This document shows positions 29,596 through 39,574 of a stretch of DNA of 64,000 nucleotides, in pieces. Source of the stretch: Symbiodinium natans (Eukaryota > Sar > Dinophyceae > Suessiales > Symbiodiniaceae). The notes under the pieces were generated by a model, which was not told where the DNA came from, made no database searches, and saw nothing but the letters and a program-made list of their open reading frames with translations. Each line of letters begins with the position of its first letter. Within the stretch, counting starts at the first letter, position 1. Where the stretch lies: positions 1,632,592 through 1,696,591 of the forward strand of contig CAJNDS010000557.1 of assembly GCA_905221605.1 (NCBI GenBank), read 5' to 3'. The position numbers were made by a program, and so were the translations under genes.

Positions 29596-29897
29596 AACCG
29601 TAAGCCTTGAGCCATGAACTCAAGAACAAACCTGAAAACTCAGCCATGCAGTTGCTGATGCTGATGTTTGGAAGCCGGCGTGCCCGATTTTGTACACATA
29701 AGTAGAGAAGCAGCACGATTCCAAATACCCTGCGAACGAAATCCACAAATAACTCCAACAGCCTAAGCTCGAACCTCCTAATCTCTCTGCTGACCCACCC
29801 CCCCTCCCCCACCCTCCGGCCCCCTTTGGGAAAAGTATCTTAACCCAAAGCTAAACCTCAAGAAGCTAGAGCCTCCCAAACCCCTGAAATTTTGCAG

Positions 29898-29953
29898 TTC
29901 GAGGATGGGAAGATGGTGCTGGATAAGGGGGCCGAGAAGTGCTTCAAGCAGGC
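29898..29953 (+). CDS. Probable exon, Lys-rich
   Basis: Acceptor GAAATTTTGCAG; FEDGKMVLDKGAEKCFKQ with GC-rich third positions; donor GC|GTGTTC. Strong coding look despite its length. Product unknown. Confidence 0.6.
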
Positions 29954-30287
29954 GTGTTCGGTGTTTTGGCTTTGTTCGGGGTCAAGGGTTATTTCGATGC
30001 TTGGTGTAGAGGTAAAGTTTTGTCTTTCGATTGTGGGTTCTGGGTTTAGTTTTTTTGTTTTGACTTTGGGGTTTGGAGTTTCGGTTGTGTTTGGGTTCAG
30101 GCCTATATAAGGACTAGGGCTTTTTAAGCCCAAAGCCCCAGACCGTAAACTCTTCGACCCCAAGCTCCAAACCCCATATACTAACCGTCCTGAATAGGCT
30201 AGTAAAGGGGGGAGCATCCCAGGGTTTCCCTCAGCTGACTGACGAATCCCCTTGGTGATCCTCAATAAGGCCTCAGCGCTTCCCCAG

Positions 30288-30320
30288 GCCAGCATCTTTT
30301 GGCTGAAAAGAAAAAGGCCC
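30288..30320 (+). CDS. Small possible exon
   Basis: Acceptor CAGCGCTTCCCCAG, 11 codons ASIFWLKRKRP, donor CCC|GTAGAC. Confidence 0.3.
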
Positions 30321-30398
30321 GTAGACCCCCGGTCTCTTACACCCCGGGGTTCTTTAAAAGGACCCGCAGCCGTGTTTAGGGTTGAGTATTGGGGTCAA

Positions 30399-30448
30399 TA
30401 TATATATATATATATATATATATACTTATATATATATATATATATATA
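30399..30448. repeat. TA microsatellite
   Basis: Two TA runs separated by a single C. Confidence 0.95.
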
Positions 30449-30732
30449 ACTTATATATGTGCGTGTTTTTTGTTTAGTACCCTTATGGTCCCTATATAAA
30501 ACAAACTATAATGGCTCCCCCCCAAAAAAACCCTCTTCTAGTTGTTAAGGCCCCTATATTGAAGGGGGTCTGAGGACTGGCTAAGGGCTGCTACATCTGA
30601 TTCTAGGGGTTGAAGGTTTCCAAACAGACATGGAGTCGACAACAGCCCTCAAGCTCCTTGTCTGGGGTTTAGGGTTTCGGGTTTTGGGTTTAGGGTTTAG
30701 GGTTTAGGGTTAAGGGCCTAAACCCTTGTTAG

Positions 30733-30815
30733 GCCGGCTACCGCTGGTTCCAGCTCGTGAATAGCTCCGATGGCCGGAGGGGGCAGGTCATGAGCCAGAA
30801 GCGGATTCAGGAGAG
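30733..30815 (+). CDS. Probable exon, unknown
   Basis: Acceptor CCTTGTTAG; AGYRWFQLVNSSDGRRGQVM then SQKRIQE; donor GAG|GTTTGGGG. The stretch from W to the basic end looks strongly coding. Confidence 0.65.
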
Positions 30816-31252
30816 GTTTGGGGTTCCAGGCCTCCAGGGCTTAGAATGGAGTTCAGGGTTGGGGTTGATAGAGTTTTGTCTTCTTGACTTGATTCAGGGG
30901 TTTTGAGCCTTTAGGGCTTAGGTAGTTTAGGATTTCAGGATTTAGGGTGTGTCACATGACAGCCGGTTCAGGGTTAAGGGTTTAAGGCTTCGGGTTGAGG
31001 TTCTTCCATAAACCGGGCATGATCTCCCCGGATCTCAAAGCACAAGCCTCGATCCGAGAAAATCACATACTTCCCAAGTGATGCTCGGGGTTTGGGGTGT
31101 TCAGGGTTTTTAGGGTGTTTAGGGTGTTTAGGATGTTTAGGGTTTGTTTAGGCTTGAGAGTGTAGAGTGTAAGGTTTGGTTTGAGCTTGCGCAAGCAAGC
31201 AGGGAACTAGACACATGCAGCCCGTAGCTTAGATCCTAGACCAATTTTTCAG

Positions 31253-31450
31253 TATGTCCCTGTACGCCCCTTCATGGCTTTTCCGCTGCGAAGTGGGTTC
31301 CTATGGCGCTACGTTTTACTTAAGCCGGCTGACAAGCGCGTCTTTAGATTTCGAGCAGCGGGGTTCACGTCCACCAACCCTAAAGACCAAAAACTCTGGA
31401 ACCCAAATGCTGAGACTCTTGCAGGCCTCATCAGCACCAAGCACCGTCAT
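31253..31450 (+). CDS. Probable exon, 66 codons
   Basis: Acceptor ACCAATTTTTCAG. The frame reads YVPVRPFMAFPLRSGFLWRY then VLLKPADKRVFRFRAAGFTS, TNPKDQKLWNPNAETLAGLI and STKHRH up to CAT|GTAGGC. The same frame can continue to TAA at 31508-31510. One of the most convincing exons outside the three long blocks. No family recognised. Confidence 0.65.
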
Positions 31451-31613
31451 GTAGGCCTAAGATCACCATCTGGGGGACATCATCTTGAGGCGCACAACCT
31501 TAAAGCCTAAACCCGGAACCCTGAACCCCCAAACCCTAAACCCCAAACCCTGAATAAACCGCAAACCCTAAACCCTAAACCCCAAACCCGAAACCCCCAG
31601 CTTCTTCCTCCAG

Positions 31614-31659
31614 GAGCGCGAGTCTTTCACGCCTGCGGACCCTGCAGACTTGACACTTG
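31614..31659 (+). CDS. Probable exon flanked by repeats
   Basis: Acceptor CAGCTTCTTCCTCCAG, 15 codons ERESFTPADPADLTL, donor TTG|GTTTTG, followed by the GGGGTTTA array. CCCTAAA upstream. Confidence 0.55.
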
Positions 31660-31684
31660 GTTTTGAAATTGGGGTTTAGGGGTT

Positions 31685-31835
31685 TAGGGGTTGAGGTTTT
31701 GGTTTGGGGTTTAGGGGTTTAGGGGTTTAGGGGTTTAGGGGTTTAGGGGTTTAGGGGTTTAGGGGTTTAGGGGTTTAGGGGTTTAGGGGTTTAGGGGTTT
31801 AGGGGTTTAGGGTTTAGGGTTTAGGGTTTAGGGTT
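31685..31835. repeat. GGGGTTTA array
   Basis: About 14 copies of the 8-mer TTTAGGGG, then TTTAGGG. Another internally homogeneous telomere-unit variant. Confidence 0.95.
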
Positions 31836-32400
31836 CAGGGTTTAGGGTTTAGGGTTTAGGGTTTGGAGTTCAGGGCTTAGGGATTTGGGGTTTGGGGATT
31901 AGGGTTTGGAGTTTTTGGGGTTTAGAAGGTTTAAAGTTTGGGGTTTAGGGTTGTGGGGTTTTAGGGTTTACCAGGATTACCCAAGAAAGGGGTGTATGGC
32001 TTGAGGATTAGAGGGGTAACCTTTTTTCCGTGGTTTTAGGGTTTAGGGGCTAGGTTTTTTGGGCTTTGGGGTTGTGGCGAGTACTAGGGTGGCGAGCCCC
32101 CTTGATTTGGGCTTTGGAGTCGGCGTAAGGATGTGTGAGGTTCATTTCGTGCACTTAAGGCCCAAACCCTACAGACCCCAGATAAACCCCTAAAAGCCTG
32201 TTTCAAAGCAATACAAACCCTGAGCTCTGCAGACCCTGAACCCTAATCCCCATAAACCTTAAGCCTTAAGCCCATAACACCCTAAACCCCGAACCCATAA
32301 ACCCTAAGCCCTAAGCCCTAAACCATCCTAAGCCCTAAACCCTAAACCCTAAACCTTAAACCCTAAACCCTAAACCCTAAGCCCTAAGCCCTAAGCTCAG

Positions 32401-32610
32401 CCCCAAGACATGGACATGATCGGTGGACCGCATGGACTCCGCAGCTTCCCCCAGATTGCCGTAACAAGCCAACAGATGAACATCTCACTGTTTTTGGGAT
32501 TCCTGTTTTGGTATCCCCTGATGCTTGGGGAGGTGAGAACCTTTGCATCGATCTTCTGCCTAGGAGCCTCTCTTGCTGCCTGCTGCTATCTCGCCGGCGC
32601 CAGGCGGTAG
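32401..32610 (+). CDS. Probable membrane-protein exon or small ORF
   Basis: Acceptor CCTAAGCTCAG after a CCCTAAG run; frame PQDMDMIGGPHGLRSFPQIA then VTSQQMNISLFLGFLFWYPL, MLGEVRTFASIFCLGASLAA and CCYLAG. Two hydrophobic segments flank a short charged loop, suggesting two membrane spans. ATG at 32410 could start a 66-residue protein (TAG at 32608), or GCG|GTAGGG is a donor and the gene continues. Strong coding look; family unknown. Confidence 0.65.
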   Translation, partial: PQDMDMIGGPHGLRSFPQIAVTSQQMNISLFLGFLFWYPLMLGEVRTFASIFCLGASLAACCYLAGARR

Positions 32611-33031
32611 GGTGTTAGGTTTCAGGGGGCTTCGGGATGAACCGTTCAATAAGGTGTAACTTGTAGGGTTGGGGGGTGTTGGGGGCCGGGGGGGTTGGTC
32701 CGCCCGCCTCCGCCAGGGTTTAGGGATGCACGGCCTGGGGTTGTTTGGAATAATGGTGGTACTTGGGGATGTGAGGTTTAAGATTTAGGGTTTTGGGTAT
32801 TTGGGTCTATAGGTCTAGGGTTTAAAGGTTTAGGGTTTAGGGTTTAGGCTTTATGAGGGGAGGGGTTCGGGCATCCCAACGCAAGAGCCTCCGCAACGAG
32901 TACCGACGCGCCGTTGGGATTTGTACACCCCGAACTGCTGGACTGATGGACCCGAACTACCTAAGTCCTGAATACCCAAGCCCTGCACCCTAAACCCTAA
33001 ACCCTAAACCCTAAACCCTACACTCCACAAG

Positions 33032-33107
33032 GTTTAGTGGCTCGGAGCCCCTATCGCAGGATGTTCTGAGCTTCTACTGCATCACCCTGAGCCATCTGCA
33101 CCCCTAG
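33032..33107 (+). CDS. Probable terminal exon
   Basis: CCCTAAA upstream; acceptor CCACAAG or six bases later TTTAG. Frame FSGSEPLSQDVLSFYCITLS then HLHP and TAG. Confidence 0.5.
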
Positions 33108-33302
33108 ACACCTTCAAGCCCTTGAACCCTACCTAAACCCCAAACCCTAAACCCTAAACCCTAAACCCTAAACCCTAAACCCTAAACCCTAAACCCTGAA
33201 CCCTGAACCCTGAACCCTAAACCCTAAACCCTAAACCTGACCCCTCAACTCCATACACCCCCTGTAAGCCCCTACGTGCAAACCCTGAAATCATCCGGGC
33301 AG

Positions 33303-33347
33303 GTGGTCGAGGAGGTTGGCCCCCTTGAGGTCGGAGCTGCGATGAAA
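33303..33347 (+). CDS. Probable exon, short
   Basis: Acceptor ATCCGGGCAG, VVEEVGPLEVGAAMK, donor AAA|GTTGGC; the frame otherwise reaches TAG at 33357. A TTTAGGG array follows. Confidence 0.5.
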
Positions 33348-33681
33348 GTTGGCTGTTAGAGCCTGTTAGAGTTTCGGGGGGTTTAGGGTTTAGGGTTTAG
33401 GGTTTAGGGTTTAGGGTCGAGGGGGGCTTCTTCTGAGATTTTGGGGAGTGTAGCGAGTTTGGGGTTTAGGTTTTGGGAGTTTAGGCAGTTCAGGGTTTAG
33501 GGAACAGATTTCGGTGTTGAAGGCCTGCAGGCCCGGAACCCTATAATGGAGTTAAAACCTGCACCCCGAATTAAACCCTAAGCCCTAAGCCCCAAGCCCT
33601 AAACCCTAAACCCAAAACCCTGAACCCTAAACCGTCGTTGCAAATCCCTATCCAGGCACCTTGCAATGTTTTGGTCCGCAG

Positions 33682-33723
33682 CTGAGTTGCTGGGAGATGG
33701 CCTTGGGACTCCAGCGCTATGGG
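33682..33723 (+). CDS. Probable exon, short
   Basis: Acceptor GTTTTGGTCCGCAG, LSCWEMALGLQRYG, donor GGG|GTGGGT. Confidence 0.45.
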
Positions 33724-34359
33724 GTGGGTGGGTTTCGGGGCTGTTGGCGGGTGTGTTAGGCTCGTGTTCTTCAGGGTTTCGAGCTACATCATAGGAGTGT
33801 AGTGACTGAGGTTGCTAAAAACCCTCAAACCCTCAAACCCTAAACCCTCCGAACCTTAAACCCTCAACCCCAGACCCTACGCCGCAAGTGTAGGGTCCAG
33901 TGTTGGGTCGATTCTAGCGGCACCCGGGATCTCCAGTTTTGGGTTGAGTGGGTTTAGGGTTTAGGGTTTAGGGCTTGGCGTGAAGGAATCTGGATCAACC
34001 CCCAACCCCTAAACCGTATAAACCCTAGGCCTGCGTCCCGCCAAGAAAGCTACAGTCTCCGCCGTATACCCTACATGCTCCTCTGTGGATCTCTTACCTC
34101 AGCCCGCCCAAAACTCCCTAAACTCCAAAGTGTCAGGTCTTCGCGGAATGCCTGAGGAGGCACTGCGCTCCCCAAGCAGCCGAGCAGGCTCTGCCAGAGA
34201 GCGGCTTCGGGTTTAGGCTTAGGGTTCAGGGATGTAATTCTTAGGGCTGAGGAAAGAAGGCACACCCCTAAACCCTGAAGGCCCTAAACCCTAAACTGTT
34301 GGATTTTAGGGTTTTCGGGGTTTGCAGAGTATCGTCCTTCCCTGAAAGCTCATCCCAAG

Positions 34360-35326
34360 ACCCCAAATGCAAAATTGTTTCAAACCGTATCCCATGCCTT
34401 TTGCGCTGAAAACCTCACACCCTTGAGCCGTGCATCAGGTGCAACGAGCGGTTTTGACCTACAGGCGTTTGGGTACCCCACTGTAACGCGCGGGCTATGC
34501 ACCGGGTACTAAGGTTATGGTCCGGTCATGGCATCGTTGTATGATGATTATTGATCATTGTTAGTCATTATTGACGAAGTTCACGTGCATCAGCATGATT
34601 TCCAAAGCCACACCCTGGAAACTAACACAGCACCTGAAATTTGATTTTGGAAGACAGTTTTTCTCGACCAACCAACCAGCGATGGCGCGGGGGGGGGGGG
34701 GGGGGTCCTTGTTAGTTTTCAGGGTTACGATTTGTTGGTTGCTTGGTTAGTGGCTGCTTGGTCGTCTACATGGCTGGGACTGCCCTTGGAATGCTTGATT
34801 CAATGCCGCCGTCTCCCAGCACGTGGGCTTTCATTCATGCTGCATGAATTAAAATCATAAGTTGTTCAACAGTTGTTATTCTTCACACAAAGTCGCTAAT
34901 AATCATAACTGCAATCATAACTGCAATCATACTTGCAAGCACGCTATTGAAGTTGTCAAGGAAAGTTCTGATTGTGATCAGTAGTGTAAGACCAAACTAT
35001 GAAACCAAATTATAAGCTACTGCAAAACCCAGTTGTCAGATTCCGCCATAAATTGATTAGCATACCGTTTGCAATGTAAACAGACTGTTGCATGACAACA
35101 GTAAGATTGGTTAATCATAGTCAGCTCATTGGTAAACAACATACACGGTTTAGTATCGGTTGACAAGCAACTGCCGTGGATGACGATTATTACCCCGCCA
35201 TCTTAAATCCGAGGTACCAAAATGAGTTTTTGTTTCGCCCCATGTTTTCGACACCAACGATCAGTCCTTTGGATACACCGCCATGGTTGATCACACTTTT
35301 GTTTGAAGTTCATGAAAGAAGATGAT
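34360..35326. other. AT-rich, repeat-free upstream region
   Basis: Nearly 1 kb without telomere-type repeats and with much higher A+T than the rest. Contains a G run (34690-34706) and three copies of the 12-mer AATCATAACTGC near 34908-34943. No coding frame. Immediately upstream of the RCC1-type gene. Confidence 0.5.
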
Positions 35327-35345
35327 AGCTACTTTTGGGCTCAAG
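35327..35345 (+). other. Relict-like spliced leader (DinoSL) sequence
   Basis: AGCTACTTTTGGGCTCAAG resembles the conserved 3' part of the dinoflagellate spliced leader (AGCCATTTTGGCTCAAG), with one substitution and two single-base insertions. It lies 54 bp before the ATG of an intronless gene, where a leader would be fixed if a processed mRNA had been reinserted. Confidence 0.45.
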
Positions 35346-35398
35346 GGCATCTAGGGCATCTATAGTCGAATCTTTCCCTTTCCGTTCGAACTCCTCAA

Positions 35399-36874
35399 AT
35401 GCTTCGATTGAACGTCGCTTTGCCAAGCGGACGGGAGGAGACCTTTTCACTCGATCAAGGCTCCAGGGTGGGCGACTTGAAGATTTTGGCCCAGCAAACT
35501 TTTCAGCTGGGGTTCCTAAGGCTTGTCACTGCGGAGAGGGTGCTGGATGACCCCCAAGAGTCTTTGCAGAATGCAGGGCTGCAAACTGGAGATCAGGTCA
35601 CAGCTTTGGTTCGGCAAGCCAATCTCACTGGAACAAGAAAACGTTCGGCAGCTGGTAGGGCAGCTTTTGCATTTTGGTTCTCTGGAGGTGAGAATGTCGT
35701 GACATGGGGCGATCGGGCGTTTGGAGGCCTTTCGGGTTTTCAAGTTCAGCTGAGGGGCGTGCAGCAGGTTCAGGCCACCACCTGTGCATTTGCTGCCATT
35801 TTGGCAGATGGATCTGTGGTTTCTTGGGGAATTCCAGACCATGGTGGTGACGGCTCGGCAGTTCTAAGTCATCTGAAGGACGTAAAGCAGGTTCAGGCCG
35901 CCTACGCTGCATTTGCTGCCATTTTGGCAGATGGATCTGTGGTTTCTTGGGGAAGTCCAGCTGCTGGTGGTGACAGCTCGGCAGTGCACAGTCATCTGAA
36001 GGGAGTGCAGCAGCTTCAGGCCGCCAATTCTGCATTTGCTGCCATTTTGGCAGATGGATCTGTGGTTTCTTGGGGAAGTCCAGACTATGGTGGTGACAGC
36101 TCGGCAGTTCAAAGTCAGCTGAAGGGCGTGCAGCAGATTCAGGCCACCGGCAAGGCATTTGCTGCCATTTTGGACGATGGATCTGTGGTTTCTTGGGGAA
36201 GTCCAGACCATGGTGGTGACAGCTCGGCAGTTCAAAGTCAGCTGAGCGGCGTGCAGCAGATTCAGGCCACCACCTGTGCATTTGCTGCCATTTTGGCAGA
36301 TGGATCTGTGGTTTCTTGGGGAAGTCCAGACTATGGTGGTGACAGCTCGGCAGTTCTAAGTCATCTGAAGGGCGTACAGCAGATTCAGGCCACAGACCGT
36401 GCGCTTGCTGCCATTTTGGACGATGGATCTGTGGTTTCTTGGGGAAGTCCAGACCAGGGTGGTGACAGCTCGGCAGTTCAAAGTCAGCTGAAGGGCGTGC
36501 GGCAGATTCAGGCCACATGCGATGCATTTGCTGCCATTTTGGCAGATGGATCTGTGGTTTCTTGGGGAAATCCACGCTGTGGAGGTGACAGCTCGGCAGT
36601 TCAAAGTCAACTGAAGGGCGTGCAGCAGATTCAGGCCACCGACACTGCATTTGCGGCCATTTTGGCAGATGGATCTGTGGTTTCTTGGGGGTATCCACGC
36701 TGTGGAGGTGACAGCTCGGCAGTTCAAAGTCAGCTGAAGGGCGTGCAGCAGCTTCAGGCCACCAATGCTGCATTTGCTGCCATTCTATCAGATGGATCAG
36801 TGGTTTCTTGGGGATCTCCCGACTTTGGTGGTTTCAGCTTGGGAGTTCAAAGCAAGCTGACGCATGGTTGTTGA
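35399..36874 (+). CDS. Ubiquitin-like plus RCC1-type repeat protein (HERC-like)
   Basis: A 491-residue unbroken frame. Residues about 1-72 form a ubiquitin-like domain (LNVALPSGREETFSLDQGSR, then AERVLDDPQESLQNAGLQTG-DQVTALV). From about residue 95 come ten RCC1-type units, nine of them close 41-residue copies with the core AFAAILADGSVVSWG and GGDSSAVQSQLKGVQQIQAT. This arrangement is common among dinoflagellate proteins annotated as HERC-type E3 ligases. No HECT domain is present here, so a ligase role is not supported; a beta-propeller binding role is more likely. The units are 123-bp direct repeats nearly identical in DNA, implying recent expansion or gene conversion. No introns. A spliced-leader-like relic lies upstream and an A-rich tract downstream, suggesting retroposition. 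The long minus-strand frames here are shadows. Confidence 0.9.
   Translation: MLRLNVALPSGREETFSLDQGSRVGDLKILAQQTFQLGFLRLVTAERVLDDPQESLQNAGLQTGDQVTALVRQANLTGTRKRSAAGRAAFAFWFSGGENVVTWGDRAFGGLSGFQVQLRGVQQVQATTCAFAAILADGSVVSWGIPDHGGDGSAVLSHLKDVKQVQAAYAAFAAILADGSVVSWGSPAAGGDSSAVHSHLKGVQQLQAANSAFAAILADGSVVSWGSPDYGGDSSAVQSQLKGVQQIQATGKAFAAILDDGSVVSWGSPDHGGDSSAVQSQLSGVQQIQATTCAFAAILADGSVVSWGSPDYGGDSSAVLSHLKGVQQIQATDRALAAILDDGSVVSWGSPDQGGDSSAVQSQLKGVRQIQATCDAFAAILADGSVVSWGNPRCGGDSSAVQSQLKGVQQIQATDTAFAAILADGSVVSWGYPRCGGDSSAVQSQLKGVQQLQATNAAFAAILSDGSVVSWGSPDFGGFSLGVQSKLTHGC
35807..36830 (+). repeat. 123-bp tandem repeats within the RCC1-type gene
   Basis: The motif GATGGATCTGTGGTTTCTTG recurs every 123 bp (for example 35807 and 35930) through nine copies, the last diverged. 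Each encodes one 41-residue unit. Confidence 0.9.
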
Positions 36875-37230
36875 ACTATGTTGATGGACAAAATCTTGCA
36901 GCACCTGGGACGTGTGAATCCCAGGCTGAATAGTGGGCTAACCCCTGTAATTCAACGTGGCAAGTTTATTCACGATACCAGATCATTGATTACCCTCGAA
37001 CATGCATCGTACCCATTGAGGCTTCAACCTTAAGACATTAAGCCTGCTTGAGGGCTTGGGGGGTTAAAACCGCAAGCTACAAGCACTTAAGTCCTTGGAT
37101 CCTAATATTCACCCCCTTCCCCCCACATATCAAAGGGCTCCGCCCGCCCCTCCCCCCCACCAGAGACAATGAAGCCTGAATGCCTTCCGCTCGAAGGTCA
37201 GTCTAGGTTTTACCCCCCCCCCCCCCCCTA

Positions 37231-37277
37231 CCAAAAAATAAAATAAAAGAAAAGAACAAACAAAAAGAAACAAACAT
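37231..37277 (+). other. A-rich tract
   Basis: About 47 bp that are more than three-quarters A, directly after a 16-base C run and about 360 bp beyond the RCC1-type stop. It could be a decayed poly(A) tail of a retroposed mRNA. Confidence 0.35.
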
Positions 37278-37348
37278 CCAAACCCTACACCCTAAACCCT
37301 ACACCCTAGACCCTGAACCCTAAACCCTAAACCCTAACCCTCAAACTG

Positions 37349-37371
37349 CCCCCCCCCCCCCCCCCCCCCCC
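37349..37371. repeat. C homopolymer, 23 bases
   Basis: Uninterrupted C run. Other long runs are at 37213-37228, 45960-45980, 52062-52081 and 53026-53051 (C), and 39702-39720, 39945-39963, 51378-51396 and 56945-56962 (G). Confidence 0.9.
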
Positions 37372-37447
37372 ACCTCCCCAAACCCAAAGACCCTTCGACC
37401 ACCCCCTAAACCCTAAACCCTAAATCCAAAGACCCTTCGACCACCAG

Positions 37448-37507
37448 GGCTCTGGCAACTCGCTAGTGGTTCAGCTTCTGGAGAGGCTGCTTCGACGCCA
37501 GGCCTAG
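37448..37507 (+). CDS. Probable terminal exon
   Basis: Acceptor CGACCACCAG, GSGNSLVVQLLERLLRRQA then TAG; CCCTAAA upstream and TTTAGGG array about 50 bp downstream. Confidence 0.55.
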   Translation, partial: GSGNSLVVQLLERLLRRQA

Positions 37508-37976
37508 CGGGGGGTTTGATGTTTTGGCCTACCCTAACCGGCCTTAGGGTTTAGGGTTTTAGGGTTTAGGGTTTAGGGTTTAGGGTTTAGGGTTTAGGGT
37601 TTAGGGTTTAGGGCCCAAACCCCGAGACCCCTAAACCTTAAAGCCTAAACCCCTAAACCCTCTGTGGCGGTTGGGGTTTTGTTGCCCTCAGCCTTACGGT
37701 GTTGGGTGTATACACCTGCCCGGGGGGTGTTAGAGGCTACGGGTAAGACCTCTTCAGGGCCGGGGATTGGGCGGAAAAAGTCCTGTGCTCTCCCCAGGTG
37801 TTGAGCTCCGAAAAGTGTTGAGGGATGAGACCCTAAACCCTCAACCCTAAACCCTCAACCCTAAACCCTCAACCCTCAACCCTAAACTTGCCCTAAGTGG
37901 AGGGTGTCAGGGCTGTCGGGTCTCCGTGCTTGCTGGGCGTTTTCCTCCCCATCCCGTGCCCCAAAACCTTTGCGAG

Positions 37977-38060
37977 GGGGCCGGTGCCGGCATCGTGCGG
38001 ACGAAGGCCTCTGCCAGTCCGAAGGATTGGGAGGACCCGCCCTTGAGCCCTAAACCCTGA
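37977..38060 (+). CDS. Probable exon
   Basis: Acceptor CCTTTGCGAG; GAGAGIVRTKASASPKDWED then PPLSP running into CCCTAAA text and TGA. The first 25 codons look coding. Confidence 0.5.
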   Translation, partial: GAGAGIVRTKASASPKDWEDPPLSPKP

Positions 38061-38280
38061 ACCCTGAACCCTAAACCCTAAACCCTTATGTAGTGAGCAT
38101 TTGCTTTCCTGATGTTCCGATGGTGGGCTTAGGGTTTAGGATTAGGGGCGGGATCTCGCGAACTCTAAAGGGCGAAGATAGTTTGAGAACCCCATCTGGG
38201 CCTTTCAGGGGGTATCATGTTGAGCAACGACAAAAAATCCCTCACGGTATAGTCCAGTGCCCCCCCCCCCCCCTCCGGAG

Positions 38281-38481
38281 CTTCCTGGCTGCCTGTGTGA
38301 TCTTCCCTGGGTGGCCGAATTGTGGGCCGTGTTGGGAGCTCATCGTGTGCACCAAACCCATTCTGAACATCAAGCTAATCTAGCACAAGATCCCTTGCAG
38401 CCTGAAGGAAGCCCCAAAACCCAAACCCAAAGCCCCAAATCTTCAAAGCCCATACCGGAAATTTCAGACACTACGCCTTGA
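38281..38481 (+). CDS. Probable terminal exon, 66 codons
   Basis: Starts after a C run and CTCCGGAG, so the C run would serve as the pyrimidine tract. Reads LPGCLCDLPWVAELWAVLGA then HRVHQTHSEHQANLAQDPLQ and a Pro/Lys/Ser-rich end to TGA. A second frame on the same strand overlaps. Product unknown. Confidence 0.5.
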   Translation, partial: LPGCLCDLPWVAELWAVLGAHRVHQTHSEHQANLAQDPLQPEGSPKTQTQSPKSSKPIPEISDTTP

Positions 38482-39065
38482 AACCCCTCAAACCCCTGAA
38501 ATCTCCTGAGCAGCACAGGAGTTCGCCACGGAATGCCTCAAGGATGCCTGGGGCGCTTTGGGTTTAGGGCGGCAAGTGCCAAAAGGGATTTGGGGGGTCT
38601 AGAGCACCTCAAGCCCTAAACCCCAAACCCTAACACCTTAAACCCCGAACCCCAAACCTTAAGCCCTCAATTTTAGGTTCATGTCGCTGTGAGGGCTTGA
38701 GAGGTGGGAGAGAGGGGTACGGACCCCTCTGAGTTGACTGTTTAGGGTTTCGGGTTTAGGGTTGGAGGGGTTTAGGGTTTAGGGTTGGGAGGGTCTTCAG
38801 GTTACCTTCCGGGCGGGAGATACCCGAAACGGAGAGGGGAAACCCTAAACCTAAACCCTCAACCCTAAACCCCTGGACCCTAAAACCAAAACCCACTCCA
38901 AACCACAAGGGGGGAGAGGGGGAACCCGAAACCTTATTCCTGAACCCTGGTCGGTTCTGCCCTCCTAAGCCCCAAACCCTTAAGCCTTAAACCAACCCTA
39001 AACCCTAAACCCTAAACCCTAAACCCTAAACCCTAAACCCTAAACCCTAAACCCTAAACTGGCAG

Positions 39066-39111
39066 GACGTTGAAGCTCCTCAATCCCTGCACCTGCGCTG
39101 CAGCTCCAAGG
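39066..39111 (+). CDS. Probable exon flanked by telomere repeats
   Basis: CCCTAAA array, acceptor ACTGGCAG, 15 codons DVEAPQSLHLRCSSK, donor AAGG|GTTCCGGG. Confidence 0.55.
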
Positions 39112-39574
39112 GTTCCGGGTTTCGGGTTTCGACGTCAGGGCTGGTGTAGGGTCGGAGGTGTGCAGATGCTAGGCCCTGCATGGGGTTATTAAGGGTCACC
39201 CCAAAACCCTCCACAACCCTATGACTCAACCCAAGAAACCCCACAACTCTCACATAAACCAATGCAAACCCGAAAATTCCAAAACCAAAATACCGGAATC
39301 ATGGACCACATCTCAAGGTGGCTTCCGCGTTCGGAGGTAGGTGTTCAGTCCTACTAATCTCTAAGCCCTGAACCTCCCCGAGGCAAAACTCCGGAGCCAC
39401 CCCCGAACCCTAAACCCTAAACCCTATCTCCCCAAATTTGACATCCTAAACCCTGCCTTCCTAAACCCTAAACCCTAAACCCTAAACCCTAAAACCCTAA
39501 AACCCTAAAACCCTAAAACCCTAAACCCTAAACCCTAAGCCCTAATCCCTAATCCCTAACCGAAGAACCCTTAG

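Noticed and set aside
35625-36773. 382-codon minus-strand open frame opposite the RCC1-type gene
   Set aside because: It is the antisense of a 123-bp coding repeat; once one copy is open in a frame, all are. The + strand has a recognisable domain structure.
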